Assembly: GCA_023228085.1 (NCBI GenBank)
Contig: JALOBW010000001.1
Span: 1-64,000, forward strand
Direction of reading: 5' to 3'
DNA: 64,000 bases
DNA from: a bacterium
GTDB taxonomy: Bacteria; Patescibacteriota; Minisyncoccia; Minisyncoccales; Minisyncoccaceae
Below the pieces are notes generated by a model. The model was not told the origin of the DNA. It saw only the letters and a list, made by a program, of their open reading frames with translations, and did no database searches. How positions within the stretch are numbered: the stretch's first letter is position 1; each line of letters starts with the position of its first letter. This document shows positions 15,283 to 23,377 of the stretch, piece after piece. Both the position numbers and the translations under genes were made by a program.

Positions 15283-17694
15283 TTAGTTCTTTTCTTTCCA
15301 AGTAGGATTAATTTTACTTCCAGTAATAGAACCTCCAAAAGGACAATCGGATCCAGTAATGTTAAGTTTTATTTTGGCTGAAGCTGTTTTTGGTCTAATT
15401 ACAGGATTCATTGTTTGTCTACCATTTTCTCCTGAATATTTCCACCAGGATTGCTCTGTAGATAATGGAAACATAGTTGTTCCTCCGTCTTGCCAATTAA
15501 AAGTAACTGTTGGTTTACTTTGACAAAGAATTGGGCTTCCGTCGGTTGAGTAGCAAACAGAACATTTCCATTTGTCTTTGTTGGTTAGGTCAGACAAGGT
15601 GGGAGTACCTGTTCCCTTCCAGCAAGTAGAATAACATGGATCAGTAGGACTAAAAGATGAAGTGGAACAGAATTGGTTATTAGCACCGATGATAATTTCT
15701 GATTTTGCTGGTTGGATCGCGACTGTAGGCCACTTGTGGTCTGGAGTTGTAATCTGTTTTCCAGTAGCACTTACCCAGCCACTATCGTCACCATTGGTGT
15801 TAGTTACTTTGACAAACCAATAATATGTGTTTCCATTGTATGGAATCTTAATAGTGTTATTAGCAGTATCAAGAGTTAAGGCAGAAACTGTGTTATCTAC
15901 TTTAACAAATGGAGCTAAGGATTCACCAAAAGAAACCGTATTAGCTGGGTCAGAGTTTTTTGGAACTGTAATCTCTACTCCTCCAGCAATATTATTTACT
16001 GTGTTTACGAGTAAGCTAATTGTGTTTAAGCGATAATTAATATTATCTTGATAATAGAAACTAAAACCTAATGTACCTGCCTTTCCTAATCCTGTTTCAT
16101 TGATACCACTAACTAGTGTACTCTTTTCATACCATTCACACCAGAGACATTGTTCTTCGCTACCCGATTTAGTGTCTGTCGGTAATAAGTCAAAGGCGTT
16201 TTTAAATTGACTTAAAGCAATTGAATTGTTAACAACACTAGCTCTGCTTGCAGTACAAGTTGTGGAATCTGCTCCTCCGTATTGCCCACTACATGTCCAC
16301 GATACCGATGAGCCTGCGGTTGGGAAAGCAGTATTACTTGGTGTTCCGCTAGTACACTGATTTCCTATGTATGCTGTTGCATCAGCAGGGTAATACATTG
16401 CCGCAGGTCCACAAGAGCCAGCAATTGGAATTGGAGCAGGATTTCTTCCAGCGGCACAATCCCTATTTGCTCCCCCACCCGATCCTCCACAAGTCCAAAT
16501 AACGATTGATCCCTGGTTTGGGAAGGCAGTGTTGCTAGATGTTCCACTTGAACATTGAGTATCACTTCCATAGCTAGTCACATCATAGGCATAAGTTTTA
16601 TTATTCGCTGTTCCACACTCTCCATTTATTGTAGGAGTACAAGATTGAGTCTGAATAAATGATGTATTTCCTGAACAAGGGGTGTTGTTGGCAGTAGCAG
16701 TTCTGGTTTGAGTATAGGTTGAAGCACTACAAGTACTCCATGATCCATAAGAATAGGTACAGGATGGAGTGCAACTTGTATTTTCGTTATATGAGGTTGA
16801 TCCACTACATGGGGTGTTGTTGGCGCTACAGGTTCTAGATTGTGTGTGAGAAGATCCACTACATCCGCTCCAAGATCCGCAAGAGTAGGTACAGGATGGA
16901 GTACAACCTGCATATTCGTTATATGAAGTTGATCCACTGCATGGAGTATTGTTGGCACTACAGGTTCTGGATTGTGTGTGAGAAGATCCACTACATCCGC
17001 TCCAAGATCCACAAGAGTAGGTACAAGAAGGTAGAGTATAAGTACAGCTTTGACTTGTTGGATATGGGTTACCTCCTGTACAACCGGCTGGAGATGATGA
17101 ACATGACCTGTATTGGACATTGCCTGGTTGACATGCTCCCCATCCTCCACAAGACCATGAACAAGCTGGAGTGTATTGACACCACTGACTTGTTGCATTT
17201 GGATTGCCTCCGGTACAGCCTGCTGGAGATGATGAACATGACCTGTATTGGACATTGCCTGGTTGACATGCTCCCCATCCTCCACAAGACCATGAACAAG
17301 CTGGCTGACGAGATTTCCATGAAGTACAATCATAGTCAGCGTTCTTAACACCTCCGTATGTCCCCCAGCAACTCCAAATCCACACTTGTCCTGCATTTCC
17401 AGTGGAAACTCTAACGCTGGACGGGGTACCATACCTACATAACTCACTTCCAGTCGGCTGATTTGGGTGGTTAGCATAGTTCCCTGCTTGTACGGATGCA
17501 CTTCCGCATCGGGCATAGAGCGTATCTCCACAATAATCGACCTGTGCCATGCAAATTGTACAATGATTGTCAATTCCGCAAAATTTCGGGTCCGTCCCCG
17601 AATCAACACACCTCCAACTGGCAAAGTGGTCTTTCGAACTGCAAACATACGAAAAGACTGATCCTGAGGCACATCTATTATCTAAAAAATCCAA
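15283..17694 (-). CDS. large secreted Cys-rich protein with TSP1-like repeats, main frame of a frameshifted gene
   Basis: 803 residues are open from a TTG at 17694. In order: a Cys-rich segment, a CG...C repeat (~85-135), two repeats beginning PACSWSCGGWGACQ, two beginning PSCTYSCGSWSGCS and one beginning PSCTYSYGSWSTCS, all resembling thrombospondin type 1 repeats (WSxC...RTC), two further CG...GG...C repeats (~345-475), and a ~320-residue C-terminal region with beta-rich, Ig/Fn3-like character. The signal peptide lies upstream in another frame (17682-17834). About 1755 bp are almost identical to the gene at 23378. It is probably a surface protein. Whether it is expressed depends on the frameshift. 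Confidence 0.75.
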   Translation of the reverse strand: MDFLDNRCASGSVFSYVCSSKDHFASWRCVDSGTDPKFCGIDNHCTICMAQVDYCGDTLYARCGSASVQAGNYANHPNQPTGSELCRYGTPSSVRVSTGNAGQVWIWSCWGTYGGVKNADYDCTSWKSRQPACSWSCGGWGACQPGNVQYRSCSSSPAGCTGGNPNATSQWCQYTPACSWSCGGWGACQPGNVQYRSCSSSPAGCTGGNPYPTSQSCTYTLPSCTYSCGSWSGCSGSSHTQSRTCSANNTPCSGSTSYNEYAGCTPSCTYSCGSWSGCSGSSHTQSRTCSANNTPCSGSTSYNENTSCTPSCTYSYGSWSTCSASTYTQTRTATANNTPCSGNTSFIQTQSCTPTINGECGTANNKTYAYDVTSYGSDTQCSSGTSSNTAFPNQGSIVIWTCGGSGGGANRDCAAGRNPAPIPIAGSCGPAAMYYPADATAYIGNQCTSGTPSNTAFPTAGSSVSWTCSGQYGGADSTTCTASRASVVNNSIALSQFKNAFDLLPTDTKSGSEEQCLWCEWYEKSTLVSGINETGLGKAGTLGFSFYYQDNINYRLNTISLLVNTVNNIAGGVEITVPKNSDPANTVSFGESLAPFVKVDNTVSALTLDTANNTIKIPYNGNTYYWFVKVTNTNGDDSGWVSATGKQITTPDHKWPTVAIQPAKSEIIIGANNQFCSTSSFSPTDPCYSTCWKGTGTPTLSDLTNKDKWKCSVCYSTDGSPILCQSKPTVTFNWQDGGTTMFPLSTEQSWWKYSGENGRQTMNPVIRPKTASAKIKLNITGSDCPFGGSITGSKINPTWKEKN
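15304..17058. repeat. long direct repeat, copy 1
   Basis: About 1755 bp repeat 23402-25156 at a constant offset of 8098 bases with no indel. By eye I find a single mismatch (15325 A versus 23423 G), and translations in several frames are identical. The repeat covers the TSP1-like and C-terminal coding region and ends abruptly at both edges. Confidence 0.9.
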
Positions 17695-17834
17695 TACGTG
17701 ATTTTAGGATTCGAAGGGTGGTTTATACTCGCAGATCCACATTTTGCGGCTTGGCTCCAACTAACTGGAACTATTAAGAATGAAAATACAAGCAATACCG
17801 AAAAGTAATTTTTCGTAATACGTTTTATTAACAT
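17682..17834 (-). pseudogene. out-of-frame N-terminus (signal peptide) of the 15283-17694 gene
   Basis: A 50-codon frame from the ATG at 17834 encodes a basic start (MLIKRITKNY), a hydrophobic stretch and WSQAAKCGSAS, the usual signal peptide and first Cys repeat of this family. It stops at a TAG directly after a run of six Ts on the coding strand. One extra T, or a -1 slip on the T-run, would join it to the frame starting at 17694 and give WIFLDNRCASGS. This may be a sequencing error, a true mutation, or a phase-variable or slippery site. Confidence 0.75.
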
Positions 17835-17930
17835 ATATAAATAAATTATTAATTATTTGTTTATTATATTATAGATTAAAAACATATTTTTGCAAAGAAT
17901 GATTATGAAGGAATCAGTTTGTATTAAAAA

Positions 17931-17948
17931 ACACTCCCGAAGGAGTGT
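17931..17948 (-). terminator. terminator of the HU gene
   Basis: ACACTCC-CGAA-GGAGTGT hairpin with a T-run on the minus strand, just after the HU stop. Confidence 0.8.
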
Positions 17949-17954
17949 TTTTAT

Positions 17955-18227
17955 TTATTTTACAGCGTCTTTAAGAGACTTTCCTGGTTTAAATTTAGGA
18001 GATTTACTAGCTGGAATATTAATTTCCTCACCAGTTTTAGGATTTCTTCCTTTTCTAGCGGCTCTCTTGCCTACTCTAAAAGTTCCAAATCCTGTTAATG
18101 TTATTTCTCCACCCTTTGATAATACTTTTGTAATCTCGTCCAATATTGCGTTCAAAGCCTCTCCTGAGTCTTTTTTAGTCATACCTGTGGCCTTTACAAC
18201 AGCCTCGATGATATCTTCTTTTGTCAT
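17955..18227 (-). CDS. hup: HU-family DNA-binding protein
   Basis: A 90-residue histone-like protein with the full HU fold: helical N-terminus (MTKEDIIEAVVKATG), the GFGTFRVGKRAARKGRNPKTGEE arm motif (~46-68) with the family RNPxTG, and a C-terminal FKPGKSLKDAVK. It bends and compacts DNA. It lies between the large Cys-rich gene and rny with its own hairpin terminator. Only one HU gene is seen in the window. Confidence 0.95.
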   Translation of the reverse strand: MTKEDIIEAVVKATGMTKKDSGEALNAILDEITKVLSKGGEITLTGFGTFRVGKRAARKGRNPKTGEEINIPASKSPKFKPGKSLKDAVK

Positions 18228-18313
18228 ATTTTTAAAATTGCTTGGATGTTACCATCCTAAGCGTTAAATAAATGGTTTATAAATTTAAATACAAACTAAG
18301 TAAATATCGACCT

Positions 18314-19846
18314 TTATTTTGCATATTCTATTATTCTGGATTCACGAATCAACAAAACTTTAATTTCGCCCGGATACCTCAATTCATCCTGTATCTTTTG
18401 GGCTACTTCTTTGGCTAACTTATGAGCCTCTAAATCATCTACGTCTTTCGGATGGACAAATACTCTTAACTCTCTTCCTCCTTGAATGGCATAAGCTTTA
18501 TCTACGCCTTTGAAGGAAAGAGCAATATCTTCTAAATCTTCCAATCGCTTCAAATAATTTTCTAATGTATCTTTTCTCGCACCGGGTCTTGCTCCAGAAA
18601 TCTGATCGGCAGCCTGAACAATTCTTGATTCAAGGCTTTCGTAAGGATATTCTTCGTGATGAGCCCTTACGGCTGAGACGATAACTGGATCAACGTCGAA
18701 TTTCTCTAAAATCTTACCTCCTATGTCTGCATGCGATCCTTCTATCTTATAATCAAGCGCTTTTCCTATATCATGCAGCAATCCTGCTTTTTTGCAAGTT
18801 GCTACATTCAATCCTAGTTCGGCAGCAATAGCTGCTGCTAGGTGCGAAACTTCTATTGAGTGATCCAAGACATTTTGTCCATAACTCGTTCTGAATTGAA
18901 GTCGTCCTAAAATATGTACCAATTTGTCTGGTAGATCAAGGACTCCTGTTTCGTAGATTGCGGCTTCTCCTGCCTCCTTAATCTTCTTGCTTATTTCTTG
19001 TTCTGCCTTTTCTATTTCCTGTTCTATGCGTGATGGCTGTATCCTTCCGTCACGCAATAACTTTTCTAATGCAATTTTTGCTATTTCTCTCCTAACTGGA
19101 TTAAAACTCGAAATAATAACCAGTCCGGGAGTTTCATCAACAATCAACTCTACTCCTGTCGCTTTTTCAAATGCTCTAATATTTCTTCCTTCTTTACCGA
19201 TTATTCTTCCTTTTATTTCATCGGAAGGAATCGCTACGGATGAGGTTGTTATTTCTTGTGTTTGTGACAAGGCATAACCCTGAACCGCATGTGTAATTAT
19301 TTCCCGAGCCTTTTTCTCGTATTGGTCGGTTCCTCTATCTTCTAACTTTCTTATACGTTCCAATGTTTCAGACTCATATTCTTTCTCTATTCTTCCAAGC
19401 AATTCGTCTTTTGCTTGGATTCTACTTAATCCAGCTATCTTTTCAAGTTTTTTGAGTTCATCCTCCCTCATTGATTCTATCTCCCTCTTTATTTCCTTAA
19501 GCCTCTCAAGCTTATCGGAAATTTCCTTTTCTTTTGTGGTTATTTCCTTCTCCCTTGTCTCAAACTCTTCTTCCTTTTTGAAAAGACGATTTTCAGCCTT
19601 TATAACTACTTTTTGCCTTTCCTCTAAATCAGAATAAGATTTTCTTTCCATTTCCTCAACCTTTTCCTTTGTCTTACTCATCATCTCATCAATAGTTTGC
19701 TTTGTTTGAGTAATCCTTTTTTGGAGTTCAGCTTCAATAGTTCCAGCCCTTTTCCTTGCTATCGATTGCCTTACGTAATACCCGATCAGCGCACCGATTG
19801 CTAGTGATATTATCGCCACGACGATTGGCGTCAATGAATCTGTCAT
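18314..19846 (-). CDS. rny: ribonuclease Y
   Basis: A 510-residue membrane-bound endoribonuclease that initiates mRNA decay. An N-terminal TM segment (~7-27) is followed by a long charged coiled coil (~30-190), a KH domain (~195-260; GRIIGKEGRNIRAFEKATGVE) and an HD domain (~325-420; HSIEVSHLAA ... LLHDIGKALD ... GSHADIG). Length and order match the family. With pnp at 42.4 kb it would form the core of RNA turnover. Confidence 0.96.
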   Translation of the reverse strand: MTDSLTPIVVAIISLAIGALIGYYVRQSIARKRAGTIEAELQKRITQTKQTIDEMMSKTKEKVEEMERKSYSDLEERQKVVIKAENRLFKKEEEFETREKEITTKEKEISDKLERLKEIKREIESMREDELKKLEKIAGLSRIQAKDELLGRIEKEYESETLERIRKLEDRGTDQYEKKAREIITHAVQGYALSQTQEITTSSVAIPSDEIKGRIIGKEGRNIRAFEKATGVELIVDETPGLVIISSFNPVRREIAKIALEKLLRDGRIQPSRIEQEIEKAEQEISKKIKEAGEAAIYETGVLDLPDKLVHILGRLQFRTSYGQNVLDHSIEVSHLAAAIAAELGLNVATCKKAGLLHDIGKALDYKIEGSHADIGGKILEKFDVDPVIVSAVRAHHEEYPYESLESRIVQAADQISGARPGARKDTLENYLKRLEDLEDIALSFKGVDKAYAIQGGRELRVFVHPKDVDDLEAHKLAKEVAQKIQDELRYPGEIKVLLIRESRIIEYAK

Positions 19847-19994
19847 GTTGGCGATTTGAACTTTGGATTTCTAACTAAAATAAATACTTTATTGTTAAGG
19901 TTCGTCCAATGAGAATCTTTTTAAAATTTGATTATTTTAAACAGATACCAAATATTCAAAATTATAATTATGTTTACTATGATTAGAGTATAAC

Positions 19995-20023
19995 AAAAAA
20001 GCCTTGTAAGTACAAGGTTTTTT
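19995..20023 (-). terminator. terminator downstream of the Kazal/Cys-rich gene
   Basis: A CCTTGT-AAGT-ACAAGG stem with flanking A- and T-runs. It lies ~70 bases past the stop of the gene at 20094 and upstream of rny. Confidence 0.7.
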
Positions 20024-20093
20024 GGGTTTTAATATATTTTTAGTTTTACTATTTTTTAAAAATATTCTGAAGATTAAGAACAGGAATTTAAAA

Positions 20094-22601
20094 TTATTTT
20101 ACCTCAAAGCACCAGTATGTTGGAGTTTTTGAATTATAGCAATAATACCCGTTACAATATCTTGTCCATGCTGTATAGCAATAATTCCCTTTTGTAATAT
20201 AGGATATAAAGTTTTTCTGATTTCCGTTTGACACTATGTCGTATTGTGGACACCCTTTTCCTTTTGCTAAGCAACTACTTCCAATTACTTGATCGCTACT
20301 AGTTAAGGTTGTATCTGGATAATAAGGGGAAATCCCTTTTGTCCTAATAATAACAGTAGAGTACCTATTCGGATGATTCTTTGTATCTTTGTAATCTTCC
20401 CAAGAAGCCAAAACAATCGCACCCCCGATATTTATTGGGTACAATTTAACTTCTAAGTTTTTTGGGGCAATTGGGTATTCTTCGGAAAGACTAATGCAAT
20501 CGGAATAGAATTGCGAAGCGCTACTTAGTTTTCCGTTTTCCCATTCTGGTTTATACCACGCATCAAAACAAAAAGTATCGTTCTTTCCTACTTTTTCTGG
20601 CAATATAAAAATACTTGAATCAACCCAATCACCAGATGGCAGTGTTTTCATAAAATCATTATCTTTTGGATTATCGGGTGTTATATTATTTTTGTATGGA
20701 GCCTTGCCTTTTTCCACAAAAACTTTAACCCCATAATCCTTTAATGACACCTTGATAGCCAACTGATTACCCACAGTAAGGATCGTTTCTAGTTGCATAA
20801 AGTTTTGTGCATCTGGTCTGGGGGTCAAAACCTCAGATGTCTTTGCTGTACATTGAACATCTTTACCTCCAAGGCTACCAAAACATGTCCAATACCATGG
20901 TCCAGCTCCCGAAACCGAAGAAGCTTCTCCCGTTAAACAAAGATTAGAGGTAGGAGCGACCGATAATCCTGATTTTGCGGATGATCCACAGCTTCCATTG
21001 ATAACTGATACTTTTTTGGCACTACAATTTGCAGAATTTCCACCACTAATGCCACTACATGTCCAGTTCCATGGTCCAGTTCCAGTCACTACAGATGGAC
21101 TTCCTTTTGAGCACAAATTATTCATTGGGGCAGAATTAAACGAACCTCCTGCTGCTGTCCCGCATAGTCCATTTGCTTTTATTAGGTTAGAGGAATAATA
21201 GGTTCCGCAATTTTCGCTTGACGCCCCCCCCTTTCCTGAACAAATCCATCTCCATTCTTTTGAATTCTCATCCCATTTAAAGTCTTTGAAATATCCAGAT
21301 ATACAAAAATCAGTTGTTGGTTCTTTCCCCATTACTATTCCACTTGAAGCACCACATTTTCCTTGTTCATATTTTTCGGGAAATGGATAAAAATTAAAAT
21401 TACCACTACAATCAACACTCACACCTCCATTAATACCACTACATCTCCATTTCCACTGACCATTGGCTACTTTTAATTCTTCTGGATATCCCGACTGACA
21501 AATCCTTTCTTGAGAAGTGTAGTTGGTTGAAATACCTGCACATACTCCATTTGCCGAATATCCTTCCCTTGCTGCATAGCAATAGCTTTTCTCTCCCCCG
21601 CTACTTCCGTTGCAAGTCCAATACCAAGCATTGCCAGATGATAAACTACTTGATGTCCCGCTTTTGCATAGATCTGTGGATGGTTGGTTTTTAAATACTT
21701 TTCCATTACTAGAGCCACAAATACCATTGATAGATCCTTTTTGAGTTGAAAAGCATGGAATTGCCCACGAACCAGTATCGTTTCTACAAGTCCAATACCA
21801 AGGACCATTTCCAGAAACTACTGATGGATTTCCATATTTGCAAAGGTTTGCTGAATCTTCAAGTGAATAGCCGTTTTGCTCACTTGCTATACCGCATTTT
21901 GCTCCATTATATTTACATTCTCCCTTATATGCCAAACCTCCTCCAAATTTTTTAGCCAAACATTCATTATTATAATCTTTTCCATCTAATCCACAGGCTG
22001 GAGCATATGTTGAGTCACAATCTGCCGAGCATCTCTCAGAACACTGCCCCAAATATGGACCACTACTTACAGGACATAAAAATAAACCACCGCAACAAGT
22101 TTGAGTTCCACTAACATATTCCCCACTCTTAAAACAATTCTTTGAAGCTGAGCAATACGAAACCAATAATCCATCGTATGATTTGCAACTCCATCCCCAT
22201 GAACTATTTTTATCTTCAACAACTGATGCGACTGATCCATCTAAACATAAATTATTATTTGGCGGGGCGGCATAAGATTTTCCATTCGCTGATCCACATT
22301 TGTTTTCCTTTTTGACATAAAAATTACAAACCGAATTTCCTCCTCCATTTCCCATGCAAGCATATGTACACTTTATACTGTTTACATAACTAACACAGTT
22401 TGCTGCCTGAGAATAGATTGATCCAGACGAACAAAAGTTTTTCCCTTTTCCCGAAACCCAGGATCCCTTAAATTCTGTGAATAATATTAGCTTATTACCA
22501 TAAGAAGAATTACACTTTCCTTTGATTAAAGTGGCTGCAAATGAATTTGTAAGACAGGCAAAAGAAAAGATAATGGTTAAAATTAAAATTTTTTTGTACA
22601 T
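20094..22601 (-). CDS. secreted Cys-rich repeat protein with a Kazal-type domain
   Basis: 835 residues. Signal peptide ~1-22; one atypical Cys repeat; a regular repeat ~100-152; a Kazal-like domain at ~191-229 (C...C...YAPACGLDGKDYNNEC...Y.G.C, spacing typical of Kazal inhibitors); then about six more repeats of consensus CGxAxG...NLCxxGxxSxV...GPWxWxCxGxxGGxxxxCxA (~234-595); and a ~240-residue C-terminal region. Kazal domains usually inhibit serine proteases, so it could protect the cell surface from host or competitor proteases, but this is inference. All Cys are expected to be disulfide-bonded outside the cell. Confidence 0.82.
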   Translation of the reverse strand: MYKKILILTIIFSFACLTNSFAATLIKGKCNSSYGNKLILFTEFKGSWVSGKGKNFCSSGSIYSQAANCVSYVNSIKCTYACMGNGGGNSVCNFYVKKENKCGSANGKSYAAPPNNNLCLDGSVASVVEDKNSSWGWSCKSYDGLLVSYCSASKNCFKSGEYVSGTQTCCGGLFLCPVSSGPYLGQCSERCSADCDSTYAPACGLDGKDYNNECLAKKFGGGLAYKGECKYNGAKCGIASEQNGYSLEDSANLCKYGNPSVVSGNGPWYWTCRNDTGSWAIPCFSTQKGSINGICGSSNGKVFKNQPSTDLCKSGTSSSLSSGNAWYWTCNGSSGGEKSYCYAAREGYSANGVCAGISTNYTSQERICQSGYPEELKVANGQWKWRCSGINGGVSVDCSGNFNFYPFPEKYEQGKCGASSGIVMGKEPTTDFCISGYFKDFKWDENSKEWRWICSGKGGASSENCGTYYSSNLIKANGLCGTAAGGSFNSAPMNNLCSKGSPSVVTGTGPWNWTCSGISGGNSANCSAKKVSVINGSCGSSAKSGLSVAPTSNLCLTGEASSVSGAGPWYWTCFGSLGGKDVQCTAKTSEVLTPRPDAQNFMQLETILTVGNQLAIKVSLKDYGVKVFVEKGKAPYKNNITPDNPKDNDFMKTLPSGDWVDSSIFILPEKVGKNDTFCFDAWYKPEWENGKLSSASQFYSDCISLSEEYPIAPKNLEVKLYPINIGGAIVLASWEDYKDTKNHPNRYSTVIIRTKGISPYYPDTTLTSSDQVIGSSCLAKGKGCPQYDIVSNGNQKNFISYITKGNYCYTAWTRYCNGYYCYNSKTPTYWCFEVK

Positions 22602-22660
22602 AATCCTAAAGATAATAGTATATCGTTATCTTATCATTTATTAGAGAAAAATTAAAACAA

Positions 22661-22682
22661 AAAATCCGCTTAAGCGGATTTT
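22661..22682 (-). terminator. terminator of the small anchored Cys-rich gene
   Basis: AAAATCCGC-TTAA-GCGGATTTT hairpin just downstream of the minus-strand stop at 22694. Confidence 0.8.
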
Positions 22683-22693
22683 CTAGACTACTA

Positions 22694-23281
22694 TTATTTT
22701 ACCAATGTTGCTGAGCATTTTACTTCACCCCCTCCATTAACTCCAACACACGACCAACTGCAAGTGGATTTCCATTCTTTATTTTCGGAGTCATAAATTG
22801 GAATTGAGCAATCGCCCTTTACATAATTTCCAATTTCGCAATACTTTGTCTGAGAAGATGGCAAAGATGCAATTTTTGTTCCGTCACTATCTCCACATTT
22901 AGCATCAACCTTTTTTGATGTTTCCTTGATGTTAGCAGTAGCTCTGCAAGATGCGGTAATGCCATTATTTATCCCTAAACATTGCCACATATAAAACTTT
23001 CCGAGATCATTTTCTTCCAAAATAACAACCGAAGCATTTCCCGTGCTGCAAAGATTTGCAGAAGGAGAAGATTCAAATACTTTTTCGTTTGCGGATCCAC
23101 ATATTCCGTTTACTGGGACGTCGGCTTTCTTTGTTTTTAGAGTTGCTAAACTAGCTGTGGATGCCTGTTGCATGGAACTATTATTCTTGAATACAGAAAA
23201 TGATGAAATTCCAATGAAAACTGCTCCAATTAAAACCACTACCGACAGAATTACTTTATCAAATCGTGTTTTTTCTTCCAT
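22694..23281 (-). CDS. membrane-anchored protein with two Cys-rich repeats
   Basis: 195 residues: a short cytoplasmic start, one TM segment (~10-30), a linker, then two copies of the family repeat, CGSANEKVF...LCSTGNASVV...WQCLGINNGITASC and CGDSDGTK...YCEIGNYV...WSCVGVNGGGEVKC. It is the smallest complete member here and defines the repeat borders well (about 50 residues, four to six Cys). It probably stays anchored to the outside of the membrane. Function unknown. Confidence 0.75.
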   Translation of the reverse strand: MEEKTRFDKVILSVVVLIGAVFIGISSFSVFKNNSSMQQASTASLATLKTKKADVPVNGICGSANEKVFESSPSANLCSTGNASVVILEENDLGKFYMWQCLGINNGITASCRATANIKETSKKVDAKCGDSDGTKIASLPSSQTKYCEIGNYVKGDCSIPIYDSENKEWKSTCSWSCVGVNGGGEVKCSATLVK

Positions 23282-23377
23282 CTTTTTTAGATATTATTTT
23301 TATATTCTTAATTATAGATTAAAAATAATTTTTTACAAAATAAAATTGCTGTTTATAAATGATATCTAAAACTTAAG

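Noticed and set aside
16626..17672. 348-residue alternate frame on the minus strand and matching plus-strand frames
   Set aside because: Out-of-frame translations of the repetitive TSP1-like coding region; the Cys-rich frame with a signal peptide in the paralogue is clearly the real one.
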